A DNA stretch of 64,000 nucleotides from Gigaspora rosea (Eukaryota; Glomeromycota; Glomeromycetes; Diversisporales; Gigasporaceae): the NCBI GenBank assembly GCA_003550325.1, contig QKWP01000240.1:299588-363587 (forward strand), in the 5' to 3' direction. The notes below the pieces were generated by a model that worked only from the letters and a program-made list of their open reading frames with translations, made no database searches and had not been told where the DNA came from. Position 1 is the stretch's first letter. Each line of letters begins with the position of its first letter. Shown here one piece after another: positions 27,514 through 38,850 of this stretch. The translations under genes and the position numbers were made by a program.

Positions 27514-27770
27514 ATTGATAAATTATATAGATATCTTCGTCTCTATTTATACTAGAAATAAAGATAAAAAAAAAAGGATTAAAGACTATTTATGCATCCA
27601 AATAATTGAAACGGTAAATTAATAATATGTTCAATAATATTATTGATAAATTATATAGATATCTTCGTCTCTATTTATACTAGAAATAAAGATAAAAAAA
27701 AAAGGATTAAAGACTATTATGCATCCAAATAATTGAAACGGTAAATTAATAATATGATCAATAATATTAT
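27514..27770. repeat. Tandem duplication of a ~128-bp unit
   Basis: The block beginning attgataaattatatagata starts at 27514 and again at 27642, and the copies are nearly identical, differing mainly by one T in actattta/actatta and by gttc/gatc near the end. Such identity in fast-drifting A/T-rich DNA implies a recent duplication, or a duplicated read segment in assembly. Confidence 0.9.
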
Positions 27771-27774
27771 TGAT

Positions 27775-28604
27775 TCATTTATTTAAAGAGCAAAAGAAAA
27801 AAAGTGACACATTTTTAATCGATCGGTCAAGTTTATGATACTCGACGAGCCGATTATCATTATCATTTTCTTCAACCTTCTCAAAATGGTTTCGAATTTC
27901 TTTTAGGTAATTTTTTGTTTTGTCTCTCATTTCTGGGTTACACTATGAAAATACAAATGGGTGTTATTCTCCTGCTAATCGAGCAACCTACGCAGTTTTT
28001 TAGCATCGCGTAATTTTTCTTTGACTGTCGTACTGACAGGCATAGGTAGTATTAATTTGTACAACTGACTGTCGTCCCGACAGGTCGTAGAATGCATTCA
28101 CTTTAATACGAAAGACTGATGTCCTAATCACACACAAACTAACTCTCGTTTCCATATGACTGTCGTCTCGACAGGCCACTTTGGAAAACTTACTGGGTAG
28201 GGATGGTGGCCAATGTAAACAGAACGATATCGGGTTCGCAAAAGAAAAAAGTCTATCTTATTTACGAACCTCAACAATACTAATATATACTTTGAACAAT
28301 TACGCATCGATTACTTCATACTCATTAATCCTTAAACTGTACCTTACTCTCATACTTACTTCCCCTTGATTGATCACTCGATCGAACATGTGACCGTAAA
28401 CGGTCTGTCACATGTCCGAATCCGAGTTGATTCGAGACAAAGCTGCCTCGATACTTACGTATCGAGCAGGTTCAATTCACATGCGATATTTATTGTGTAA
28501 CATTAGATTATTAATTAACATTTTCTATTTGCACCATGGTGCTATATAAAGTTTATTTAAAAAGGCCCATAGTACACAAAAATCTTATCCTGCTGTGTAA
28601 CTTT
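27775..28604. other. Stretch with clustered short palindromes
   Basis: Three copies of a small hairpin (gactgtcgtNNNgacagg) at 28023-28040, 28067-28084 and 28158-28175, then two further palindromes: catgtgaccgt...cggtctgtcacatg (about 28388-28413) and ctcgatacttacgtatcgag (about 28449-28468). No gene is supported; ORFs at 28181-28369 and 28536-28760 have no motifs. Confidence 0.5.
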
Positions 28605-28950
28605 GCCTTTTTTAATGTTGCACCAATAAAAACTCTTTTTTGTAGATTAACAACATGGGCGCAGGATGCAATTTTTGTACAACCTCAGGCCTTTTTTAAT
28701 GCTATACCAATAAAAACTTCTCTTTTTTGTATATTAATAGCATGTATGAGTACAGAATAAGATTTTTGCAATTTTGTATAACCTTGGCCTTTTAATGTTG
28801 CTCCAATAAAAACTCCTATTTTTGTAAATTAACATGTAGAGGTGCAAAGTAAGATTTTTTGCAAAATTTTGTAAAACATTGAGCCTTTTTTAATATTGTA
28901 CCAATAAAATTCTCTTTTTGTAGATTAACTACATGTACATATGGGCGGAT
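28605..28950. repeat. Four tandem ~95-bp repeats
   Basis: Copies start at about 28605, 28689, 28787 and 28883. Each begins gccttttttaatgttg or a variant, then ccaataaaaactc, then tttttgtagattaac, then a variable tail ending gcaattttgtataacc. The array ends immediately before the conserved upstream block of the gene starting at 29146. Copies differ by about 10-20 percent by eye. Confidence 0.8.
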
Positions 28951-29145
28951 TTGACTCCAAATCCAAATCATGTGATTATTGTGAAATCGTTTGCTGATTG
29001 GTTAATTTGCTTAGTATATTGGGGTTTCACAAAAGTATCACAACTTTTTTTTTAAAATATAACGTAATTTGATATTTTATATTTATGTTCAACAAGGCTG
29101 TAGCTCTATTGATCTCTAATCCTAAAAACCTTAGAACTTTTACTA
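28945..29145 (+). promoter_or_regulatory. Upstream region shared with the 12.1-kb locus
   Basis: Carries, in order, gggcggattt, a gtgattattgtgaaa block, a run of T before aaatataacg, and catatttatattcgaca-like sequence (here atatttatgttcaacaaggct). The same order occurs upstream of the frameshifted paralogue at 12289. No TATA box was identified with certainty. Confidence 0.55.
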
Positions 29146-29460
29146 GTGACATTGTCAATGGGAATACCACGTACAAATGCAGGTCCATGTGTAATATGTG
29201 GCACAAATGACTTCAAAGAAAAGTTTTGCAAATTAACACCAGACCTTTTGTCTAAGGCTATGCGAAGCCCTGCTATTTCAAATTTAAGAGAAGAACTTTG
29301 TTTAGATGACCAACTTTGTCAAATTTATTACAATGAATTGATAGCATTTGATAGAGGCTTAAGTCCAAATAAAAGACAGAAATGTAAATTAACTTCGGTT
29401 TACAATGTGAATGAAAAGCATAATGACATTTCAAATGAACAATTCAATACTAAAAATTGA
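29146..29460 (+). pseudogene. Zinc-domain N-terminal exon of a decayed mosaic gene
   Basis: The open frame has C-V-I-C-G-T near its start, E-K-F-C-K-L-T-P-D-L-L, then L-C-L-D-D-Q-L-C-Q-I-Y-Y-N-E-L, a possible small zinc-binding fold with Cys pairs. It is paralogous to 12289-12596. The frame ends in TGA at 29458-29460 and then continues, in the same frame, into Sel1 repeats that are themselves broken by stops. Initiation could be at 29146 or at the in-frame ATG 12 bases later. The locus is disrupted by at least six insertions downstream and cannot make a full product. Confidence 0.6.
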
Positions 29461-30108
29461 TATAAAAATGGTATAGGTGTTCCTAAAAATGAAAACAAGG
29501 CACACGAATGGTACTTGAAATCGGCCAAAAGTAAGAATTCTGATAGACAGTTAAGTGTTGGAAATTGCCACCAAAATGGGGTAGGTGTTCCTAAGAATGA
29601 AAAAAAAGCATTTGAATGGTACTTGAAATCAGCAAAAGGTAAAAATTCCAACAGAAGGTAAAGTGTTAAAAATTGCTACCAACATGGGATAGGCGTTCCT
29701 AAAGACGAGAGAAAGGCATTTGAATAGTACTTGAAATCCGCTGGTTGTGAAAATTTCGATGGGCAGTTGAATGTTGGAAGTTGTTACTTAAATGGAATTG
29801 GCATTCCTAAAGATGAGAAAAAAGCATGGTACTTGAAATCTGCTAGAAATAAAAATTCCGATAGACAATTAAATATAGAAAAGTGTTACGAAAATGGAAT
29901 AGGTGTCCCTAAAAATGTAAAAAAGGCATTTGAATAGTACTTGAAATCTGCTGGGAGTGGAAATTACAAAGGACAATTAAATGTTGGAAATTGCTACTGA
30001 GATGGAATGGGCATTCCTAAAAATGAAAGAAAAGCTTTTGAATAGTACTTGTAATCTGCTGAAGGTGGAAATTCTGATGGGCAACTAAGTGTTGAAAATT
30101 GCTACAAA
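29461..30108 (+). pseudogene. Sel1-repeat block of the decayed gene
   Basis: Six to seven Sel1-like repeats with the pattern N-G-(I/V)-G-(V/I)-P-K-(N/D)-E-x-K-A-F-E-(W/stop)-Y-L-K-S-A. The codon for Trp in E-W-Y is TAG in several units (for example near 29725 and 29935), and there are other stops near 29659, 29998 and 30051. The block is cut by a hAT-like element after the eighth base of the gctacaaa target (30101-30108). A last Sel1 unit resumes after the second insertion at 31499-31600. Confidence 0.85.
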
Positions 30109-30839
30109 TAGGGTTCCAAAGTTCAGTTCAGTTCAATAGAGGTTCAGGTTCAGGTTCAATGAACCTGAACCTGAACCTGCTCTAAAAGTTCAATACTGAA
30201 CTGAACCTGAACTTAAAATTATTGAACATGAACCTGAACCTGAGCTTAAAAAAAGTTCAGTTCAGGTTCAGTTCAAGGTTCATGAACATGTTCAGGTTCA
30301 TAATATATGCACATGTTTATCTAAATTACAAAGTTAGAATCAATTAGTAAAATTTAGAGAATCATAGAAATTTGTATAATTTTATTAATAAAATTATACA
30401 AAATGCTATGATTCTCTAAATTTTACTAACTGATTTATACTTCTCACTCTAAGTAAACTTTTCAGTATCAAAAAATACACATATTTTTATTTAGGCTCAA
30501 ACTAATTTGCAAAATTTGGACTAGCTTGACCAAACTTATGATTGAGTTATAAAGTTTAAATAATAAAATTTAGAGTTTAAGTCTGGTCTGGACCAGACCA
30601 AACCCGGACCCAACCCTAAAATCACCAACTAGTTTATATGAACACCAGACTGAACCCTGAACATGCTCATAAACTTATAAACTGAACCTGAACTGAACCT
30701 GAACCAGCTCTAAAAGTTCATTACTGAACCTGAACCTGAACATGTTTTAAACATTGTTTAGGTTCAGGTTCAATGCTGAACCTGAACCTGAACTTAAACT
30801 TGACTATGTTCAGTTCAGTTCAGGTTCATAGGAACACTA
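30109..30839. mobile_element. hAT-like MITE with GTTCAG arrays, 8-bp TSD
   Basis: Inserted in a Sel1 repeat. The exact 8-bp duplication gctacaaa lies at 30101-30108 and 30840-30847. Ends are TAGGGTTCC and, inverted, TAGTGTTCC. Both halves are dominated by GGTTCA/TGAACC hexamers, mostly gttcaggttcag on one side and cctgaacctgaac on the other. The middle includes a ~100-bp foldback (30333-30437). No ORF. A relative with the same TAGGGTTCC end but a different internal motif is at 53617-53902. Confidence 0.9.
30333..30437. repeat. Foldback inside the hAT-like MITE
   Basis: Arms of about 45 bp: tagtaaaatttagagaatca on the left and its inverted copy tgattctctaaattttacta on the right, meeting at aattttattaataaaatt. 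Only a few mismatches are seen. It is probably a smaller element or hairpin nested in the 30109-30839 MITE. Confidence 0.7.
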
Positions 30840-30854
30840 GCTACAAAAATGGTA

Positions 30855-31496
30855 TCCCTTAGATTGTAATACAGGCAAATTTGCCTGCGTATTTTAAAAT
30901 TTTTAATAAAATTTTAAATATTGATTTTAGCCATATCTTTTCTAAGTAAAAAATATTCTTTAAGTTTTGTTTTAGTAACTTTGTTATAAATTTTTTTTAA
31001 AATCATTAGAAAACTTTAATATAATAAATGTTTAAAGTTCTTGTATTGGCATTTTTACTATTAAAATTTTCTTTAGATTTTTTCAAATTTTATATGTTCC
31101 CGTCTATAAAAAAATCTTTACTTCTAATACAAGTCTTAATTTTTACAAGTAAATCATTAAAGTTGCAATAATGAAAGTTGTCATCCTTTATATAAACTAC
31201 AATATTGTCTTAAGAACTATAGTTCTAAAACTAAAACTAAATAAGATCGCAGAAAAATTGTAATAAAATTTTTTAAAAAAATTTTTTCTTAAAATTATCT
31301 ATTTTAAGCTTATATGTAACTATAATTTATTTTCTTATAATATAGAAACTAATTTTGCAAAAAAGTAATCCTTATTTTCAAATATAATTGTACAAAGTTT
31401 TATTTAATTATTTTCGTATTTTAAAAAAGTAAATCAGAGCTAAAAAAGTGCAAAAACGCAGGCAAATTTGCCTGTGTTCTACTACAATCTAAGGGA
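30855..31496. mobile_element. TA-flanked TIR element with caggcaaatttgcctg ends
   Basis: Interrupts the Sel1 sequence ...ggta/taggag..., leaving TA on both sides (30853-30854 and 31497-31498). Ends are tcccttagattgta then acaggcaaatttgcctgcgt on the left, and the inverted equivalent on the right (acgcaggcaaatttgcctgt, then tacaatctaaggga). The subterminal 16-mer caggcaaatttgcctg is itself a perfect palindrome. Removing the element restores a Sel1-like codon order. TA duplication suggests a Tc1/mariner-type element; there is no transposase. Confidence 0.88.
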
Positions 31497-31607
31497 TAGG
31501 AGTTCTTAGAGATGAGGAAAAGGCATCTGAATGGTTCTTGAAGTCTACTAGCAATGAAATTCAATTAAGCAGTTGAATGCCAAGAATTGTAACCGAAATG
31601 ATATAGG

Positions 31608-31958
31608 TAGGGTTGCATCAGTCCGGTCCGGTCCGGTCCGGTCCCTAAGAGGACCGTTATCATAGTGTTTACAGTCCCGGTCCGGTCCGGTCCTTTGGTT
31701 CCATAACGGTTCTTTAATGATTACTTCAATAAGATTTTATTGGCCAAAAATGTCATAATTGTTTACTGTCAGATGTAAACAAACATCATATGATCTACGT
31801 TACACCTGATCAAGAAATTTGATTGGGTGATATGAATATCACAGTTATGTTTACAAGGACCGGTCCCAGGACCGGTCCTTTAATGATCCTACGGTCCTTA
31901 TCGGTCCCAGTTTGGAACCGGTCCTGGACCAGTCTTTTTCAGGACCGATGCATCCCTA
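31608..31958. mobile_element. hAT-like MITE with GGTCC arrays, 8-bp TSD
   Basis: The exact 8-bp duplication gatatagg flanks the element (31600-31607 and 31959-31966). Ends are tagggttgcatcagtcc and, inverted, tagggatgcatcggtcc. Both halves are built from tccggtccgg and ggaccgg motifs. This is the third insertion in the decayed Sel1-containing gene. Non-coding. Confidence 0.92.
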
Positions 31959-31966
31959 GATATAGG

Positions 31967-32695
31967 CATTTCTAAAGTAGCTTCAACACCTGTAATATTT
32001 AATAAAAAGGGTATTAGAAAAAAAACCTTTTTCCAATGTGCAGTCAATATCAGAACAAAATAAATCATTAGCTGCCTTTGAAAAAGATTCTGAAAAAAAC
32101 TTACAGAACTAATTACACATTACTGATTGGTTTCTAAAAATGAGCAGCCTATTGTTCATGTACTTAGCATTCGATTAAATATTAATGATGATATCATTAA
32201 TTTAAATTATCAACCTTTTAATCAAGGAGCGGAGCTCGTCAAATTAGATGCCATTGTTCGAGCATGCGATAAATCTTGAGATGGTTACCGTTGATTGGCT
32301 GCTACTGAACCTGAACTTACCCAAGAGCATCAAGTTGCTGCCCATAGAATTGAAATAACAAATATAATGAATGAGAAAATTAAAATCAGAACTTTTAGTA
32401 TTGATAAAATCATGAATCATTCTAGCTCCAAGGATAATGTTTCAGAACATAGTGAAAGAATAGTAGTTGAACATTCAGAAATAGGAAATGGCGTTTATAG
32501 AACAATAAAATCTATTTTAAATGTTCTTCTCTCTATTTGGAAAAAATATACTCTGCCTATTCTTATTCCAGAAATCCACTTAGATTGAAACTTGGAGGTG
32601 ACAGTTATAATGTAGGTCGCAAACAAAACTATGTAATGGTAACGTTTTGTCTTTTAAATGAAGGTAATAGGGTTTTAAAGCCTGATCATCAGTAT
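31967..32695 (+). pseudogene. Repetitive transposase-like gene, 5' part
   Basis: Coding-like blocks with stops and shifts: I-V-H-V-L-S-I-R-L-N-I-N-D-D near 32150-32195, N-L-N-Y-Q-P-F-N-Q-G-A-E-L-V-K-L-D-A near 32203-32250, then an open frame 32295-32588 (L-A-A-T-E-P-E-L-T-Q-E-H), and G-G-D-S-Y-N-V-G-R-K-Q-N-Y-V-M-V-T-F-C-L near 32597-32655. It stops at P-D-H-Q-Y-C where the LTR element begins at 32696, and continues after 49727. The family looks like one of the large repetitive ORF families of Rhizophagus. A DDE-type transposase origin is plausible (an Asp in G-G-D here, another in G-D-W-K-F-M beyond the insertion) but not shown. Confidence 0.6.
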
Positions 32696-33279
32696 TGTCG
32701 CATCTATTCCTGACTTCTTATAAGGGATATTTCAAATCGCCGGAACTATCCGACTTCTTCCTAATGTTACGTTCATTGGAAAATAGGTTTATATCCCACT
32801 CTTGCATCTTTAATTTCCTTGCTTCACTTGTTCATAGAGATGGTATATTGTTAGTATTGCTCATGTGCCCCTGCCATGCACATGAGAGTCGTAACTATTC
32901 ATAACTTTAGTTACATGCTCCTTATATACTTATCATTCGACTCTGGATTAATTACATCATAATTAATCATGATATTTAACTTTACTGCAATTACATAATT
33001 AATTAAACATCCAATACTTATCTTTTCTTAATCCCGCATTTCTTATGCACCGTGATCGACTCTTGATTGATCACATTATATGCATTAAACTACCCCGGAT
33101 TATGCCATAGATCCGATTAATTGTAATTACCCCGACCAAACCCGGGTAAGTAACTTGATTATCCAGTGATTGATGACCTGTCATGGTACGTAATTAAGAG
33201 ACCCGACCTCCTATCGTCGCTCCCACACTACACATCCTGGAACCCGATTTTCTCCCAAGAACCGATTCTGACCGTAACA
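32696..33279. mobile_element. Left LTR (584 bp) of the nested LTR element
   Basis: Starts TGTCGCATC and ends GTAACA. The 5-bp duplication agtat precedes it (32691-32695) and recurs after the other LTR (49723-49727). The second LTR matches along its whole length but is split into 35718-35835 and 49251-49722. The element direction is uncertain; the purine-rich tract aagaaggg on the minus strand just inside this LTR suggests the element points to the minus strand. Confidence 0.9.
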
Positions 33280-35717
33280 GGAGCTAGACCCTTCTTGACT
33301 CTCGTCCGAAGTCAAAATCTCTTCCAATCGGTTCTTCAACACTTCAATATCCACAACCAGCTTCTCATTTTCCATCCAAGCCAGATCCCCCATGCATCTC
33401 GCATATCGTCAACTATCCAACCAAGTTGCAAAATATATCACCAATCTTTTGAACGTCATTTAATCTATTAAAAGGAATCCATTTGACTATATCCTCATAA
33501 GATGTAGTTTCAGGTTAAAATTCTTTAATGCAATTGTTGACATCCTCATTTCCACTTATCTATCCTTGTGTTGTTTTCAGAGGTTTACATGTTTGACACC
33601 AAACTTTAGACATGCCAAATTGGTTACACTTTGCGCGCTTTCTATCTACAAGTCACTATAAATCATTTATCATATCTACTAAAGGTGATCCAATTAATGT
33701 CTTAAGTTCCACCGTATACATTCCGATTATAATCTGTATAACGTATTCCATCTAACCACATTGCTGTAAATACCATTTCAAATCCCCTTTCACCAATCTT
33801 GTTAATACAATCATCAGCATCGTCAGCTCCACTCATCCATCCTTGCGTAGTTTTGTGATGATCACATGTTTGGTACCAAGCTTTTGCGGTATGTCGAACT
33901 GGTCCATATACTTTAAGTTTTACCACTCTCAACTCGCATGAGATCTTTAAATCCTTTCCCAGCCAATTCCATATCTGCAATGAATAGCAGCTTCACAAAT
34001 TCTCATAGCATTACTTGCCTTCGCAGACTTCTGACAATATCTGAATACTTTATGCTTATTGATTTCAACTGTGATTCCTATGTAATAACAATAACAAACT
34101 TGATAATTTCGTTAGACTCATTCATGCTTGATAATATGTGAATGACCTTTACAATTTCTTTCCCATATCATATAGGCAAGGACAATCACACCGAAATCCT
34201 TTACACACTTGGTACATTCTAAGAAAGGTGAACAGTATCTATTACCTTTACTCTTATCACAGAACCACGCCGGGGTATCGTTTCGAGCACCAAGTCTTTT
34301 GTCACAAGCCCAGCCTTACGGCACATGCAATTCATCTAACGTCTCAATACGTAGGTAATTAATAATAATAATTTTTTTTCGTCCTTGTGCAGTATTTATT
34401 TACGTCCCAGTACCAGGGTATTTACGCGACTTTGGTTTTTTTTTTTTGCAACAAAACCCGACTCTCGAGTTCTGTTTAATGTTAATAATAATATTTCTGC
34501 ACAGTACTTATTTACGTCCCAGTACCAGGGTATTTACGCGACTTTGGTTTTTTTTTCATTAAGCAGGTATCCATTTATAATTATCTTTGACTTCATTTTC
34601 AATAATATTTATCCATTTATTCAGTTCATCAATTATTTCTCTAGATGTTGGACGTTTATTTGGATTAGAATCCATGCATTGACTTGCTACAATGGTCGAC
34701 GTCGTTATCATCTTGGTTCATCTCATCCAACCAATAAACCATCTTGTTAGCTATTATAGCAGCAGTCACTCACTTATCAGGATCATTATCCACGCAATAC
34801 TGGCCGATCCAATATAAATTCCGGAGCGTGCGTACATTCAGGCTTCATTCTTTCAATGATCTTAAATTGAAGATTAGTATCAAGCGGAATTTCATCATTA
34901 TTCATACCCATGCCTTTTGGCTCTTTTGCGTTTTCATCACAATGACGAACTATATAAGTGTCATCAGCATTATCTGTTTTCTGATTTCGACGGTATTGGA
35001 CGTTCTCAGAAGTTGATTAAAATTCCTTCCATCTAAAAAACTTTTGATGAAGTTAACAAAGATAACCCATACTTTCAGTTGGGCTCGAAAATTATTCCAT
35101 GTGATGAAAGAAGTTTAATTATATATTAGAATACTCAAAGAAAAGATACTTATATTAAAAGAATAGGGTGTATAAGAAGTCCCAAAATTTTCAGACATCA
35201 TCTTTCGACTCCAGTACAGGAAAAACTTTTACTGCTCAAAGCGTAGACAAATAAATATCTCTATTCTTTCCCATAATAGACTTGAAAAACGTAGTCGATC
35301 TAATCTGTAATACAACAAATCGAGCAATATTCGACGATACAGTATGCTTATGAGTGAACATGTTTTCTCATTATCCCAAACTTAGTCAGAATGAAAGGCA
35401 TCGAATATGGTCAAAGTTTTTATCAAACGTGCCAGTTTGCCACCAAAGCTAATAACTTTGCTGACTATGATCTCTCTTTTTTTTTCCATTTATCCACTAA
35501 GCTTGAACTGGATATCGTGCAAGTTCTTCCACCGATGTTATTCGATACTGCGTAGGTTTGTCAAGATATTTTAACGTTCTTATACTTCCTCTTCTTTTTA
35601 TTATATACTGTTAATCATTGTGTTTTTTTTTTTTTTTATACTTATTTAGCAAAATCTGAGTTCGGCTTTTGTTGATTATGGCCTATTTGCGAGAAGGCTT
35701 TTGTACCCAGGTTCTTC
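33280..35717 (-). pseudogene. Kinase/Sel1 gene fragments between the LTRs
   Basis: The 2.4 kb between the LTRs shows no reverse transcriptase, integrase or RNase H. On the minus strand it holds host-like fragments. One is a protein-kinase C-lobe tail (C-M-D-S-N-P-N-K-R-P-T-S, with the subdomain XI Arg, near 34650), followed by a Sel1-like unit (about 34110-33930). Two copies of a cysteine-containing head module also occur (C-Q-T-C...K-T-T-Q-G-(W/stop)-x-S-G, near 33880-33810 and 33630-33560). All are broken by stops. The order suggests the end of one kinase-Sel1 gene followed by heads of others. A 60-codon minus-strand ORF next to the left LTR (33211-33393) may be a retroelement remnant. Confidence 0.55.
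34389..34557. repeat. Direct duplication of a 55-bp block
   Basis: The block tatttacgcgactttggttt and the ~35 bp before it occur at about 34389-34445 and 34501-34557 with near identity, each followed by a long T run. On the minus strand each copy therefore begins with a poly(A) run. The origin is unclear; local tandem duplication is the simplest explanation. Confidence 0.8.
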
Positions 35718-35835
35718 TGTCATGTCTATTCCTGACTTCTTATAAGGGATATTTCAAATCGCTGGGACTATCCGACTTCTTCCTAATGCGACGTTCATTG
35801 GAAAATAGGTTTATATTCCACTCTTGTATCTTTAA
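35718..35835. mobile_element. Right LTR, first part (split by the TTAA transposon)
   Basis: Begins TGTCATGTC and matches the left LTR up to the sequence atctttaa, where the 13.4-kb TTAA element enters. The rest of this LTR resumes at 49251. Joined across one TTAA, its length is 590 bp against 584 bp for the left LTR. Confidence 0.9.
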
Positions 35836-36264
35836 GGGTAGGGTATCGATCTGCAATATTACACATAAATGTACTAGTAAAAATTATGGAAACCAGATAA
35901 TTTTTAGTAACGTAACTTTCTCGTGACTAGTAATAAATAATTATTGTAATAATTTCTCGTAAAAATTTGTTTTCCTAGCTTTGCTTGAACTTATATCTAT
36001 TATAAAAACCGTAAGTTCTTTCAACTTCACTTGTTTTTGTTAACTTTATATAAAAAATATATATAAGACAAGTTGCTCATCTCAAGGTTAAAAATGCGCA
36101 TATAGAAGTAAACTTATTTATTTTTTATTTACTCTTTTAGATATTCGTTTATTACTTAATATCAACTTATTTTGAATATAAAACATGGCAAAATATGTTT
36201 ATTATATAAAAACTACTATGTATATATATTTTTTCTTATTAAATCTATTTTTAGAACACCAATA

Positions 36265-38850
36265 AAAACTGGCCAAAAAAGCTACTTCTTGTGAACAATC
36301 AACGTCAAAAGTATTCTCGATATAATAGATCAGTTTTTGTTCATGAAGACCCTAAATTTTTACGAATATTACCTTAACATAGTAAAAAAATCCTGTATAT
36401 ATACTATTACAAGTTTCTAATATAGATTCAAATTTGCAAAATAAATCACTAGTTCCTTTAATACCCGGTTATAAAGTTTTTATATATCATGGTGGTTGTT
36501 TTTGTACAGTAGAACTAGAATGGAGTGAAACTAAACAAATTATATTGTGGATATGGAATGAATTTGGTACCGATAATATATTTTAGAATAAATCAAATAA
36601 TCAACAAACTTTTGAGAGATCAGATGATTTATTACACTATATTGAAAATAATCCATTAATTGTATATACTGGTCATCTTTCAATACCATATTTATTAGAG
36701 TTAACTTCAACAAAAAATGTTAAATGGTTACGTGGATTTATTGGAGCAAAATATTCTAATATATTTAATTTAGAATATAAACATCATAAAGCTGAAAAAG
36801 AAATTAATACCATAATCAAATCAGCAAAAAGAGACGTGGATTATTTAGAAGCTGAAATTGAACAAGGAAATCAACCAAATCTTGTTCTTAATTTACAAAA
36901 ATCAAATATTAATCCAGTTTTAATACAAGCACTAGGTAATAAAATAACAAAAACTCAAAACCAACTAAATAATACTAAAAAACGATTACGTCGCTCTTGT
37001 AATAAAATAATATCCTTACAAGAATTATTAGAAAATGAATTTGATAATTCAAGGTAATATAAAAAAAACAAAAAAAAATAATTTATAATAAGTTATTTCA
37101 ATAATAAATTATTATATCTTATATAGTAATGATAGTGAAAGTAGCAATATAGAAAAAGATCAAGATTCTTTATCTATAACAAGTAAAACATCTGAACTTC
37201 AAGAAATTATAGATACAATGATTACTAAAAGCAAATTAGGCTCTAGTTTGTTTGTTAGTACAAATACTTTTCTCAAATTAATTATTAATCAACCATGTTT
37301 AGCATGTTTCAATACTGATATCAAAACCAAAAAATATCAAATAACGGCTTGTGGATTTTCTGTAAAGATTAATATTACCTGTAATAAATGTTCCACGACA
37401 ATGTTTCATAAAAATGAAGCAGCTGGAATTGACTATTCAAAGCTTGTTGCTGGAGCAGGTTTAGTTAGAGGCGTAAATAAAGAAGAATGGGCAACAATGT
37501 TATATGCATGTGGTATTACACAACAAAGTGGAAGAAAACAATACTTTCAAAAACAAGAAACTTTTTTTCAAAAATTCAAGAAAGTGCTGAAAATAGAGCG
37601 AATTTTGCTTTACATGCTGCATGTAAACAAATTCAAGCACAAAATAAACATACGTTGGAAGTTAGTTTTGATAATTCGTGGAGTCATGTACGAGAAGCAT
37701 CACAAGCTAGTGGTGAATTTATCTATAATAGAAATATTGAAGGTTAGTACTAAATTAATTATATTAACAAATAAATATCAATAATTTTAATAATACTTAT
37801 TAATTATTAAAAGGATATCGTTCCAAGCCTATTGTAGTTTATCATTTAGTAGAAAAACCTCAAATTTATAAAAATAAAAAAGGAGAAACAATTACAATTA
37901 ATGAAGGAAATTACAATAGTAGTAGCAAACAAATGGAACATGCCAATTTAATTGGATCTATTGCAAAAATTACACCTACACTTATTGAATACAATATGGT
38001 TCTTGGAGTTGCTGTAGATGGAGATTTAAATAGTAATAAAACATTAGCAGACCAACCAATTGTATCAAAAATTTTTGCAGATTTAAAACACAAAGCGACA
38101 ACTGTAAAAAAAAAAATAGATAAAATAAAGTTTTTATATTTAATATTGTAATATCTTTATATATATATATCTAATAAACTATTAACTTTAGTTAAAAATA
38201 AAAGATGGAAATACCTTGAACAACCAATAATGAACTTCTATACTCAAGCTGTATATGCTGCTTGCATTCGTGCTAGTGATGATAATTATCCACCAATTAC
38301 AGATAAAGATTTACACCAAATGTACTATGATATTGTAGTAGAGCATCTATTTGATAATTATAGCCAGTGTTGGAGCAAAATATGCTGGAAGGTAGATAAT
38401 CCAGACTTGGTCTTATCAGAACCTAATCTTGTTGGCAAAAGTAGTACACAATTAAATGCTTTAAAAACTTTTCTTAAAGGAATTACTCTATTATCTCCTC
38501 GTCAAAGTTTAATTACAAAAATGTGTACTAGTCAAAATGAATCTGTAAATAGAATAAAGTTAAATTATACAGACAAAAAACAAGATTATCCAAAACCTTA
38601 TAGAACTCGTTATGCATTAGCAGTAATTTATAACAATAATGGTTTTCTGGAAATGTTGCAGATTTTGTGACAAGCAGGATAAATTTCGAGTTTTTCAGAC
38701 CAAGATTTACTAAATATTAGAAAAATTTGAAAACAAAAAGAAGATAAACGGAATTGTAATGTTACCGAAATTCATAAAAGAAATGAAATGCGAGTAAAAA
38801 AAATAATTCAGCAAAAAAACCAATTACAAGATTTTGATTGGTCACAAGTA
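36265..38850 (+). pseudogene. DDE-type transposase (Mutator/Kolobok-like), decayed
   Basis: Coding blocks join through short introns (for example gtaatata at about 37056 to atatag at about 37123) and include 36836-37057, 37218-37747, 37933-38150 and 38230-38670. An N-terminal coiled coil is seen near 36830-37050 and a C-x2-C...C-x2-C zinc element near 37290-37390. A candidate catalytic triad is visible: Asp in S-F-D-N-S-W-S-H (37670), Asp in V-D-G-D (38017) and Glu in S-Q-N-E-S-V-N-R (38539). The segment G-N-Y-N-S-S-S-K-Q-M-E-H before the second Asp fits the Mutator-like transposase domain. Disabling changes are a stop near 36583, a frameshift in a T run near 37566, and stops near 38668-38730. 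The 3' end (D-W-S-Q, then gtaagt) reads as an exon boundary, not a terminus. Confidence 0.7.

Noticed and set aside
28023..28175. CRISPR-like array
   Set aside because: Only three short hairpins at irregular spacing in a eukaryotic context; no regular spacers or cas genes.
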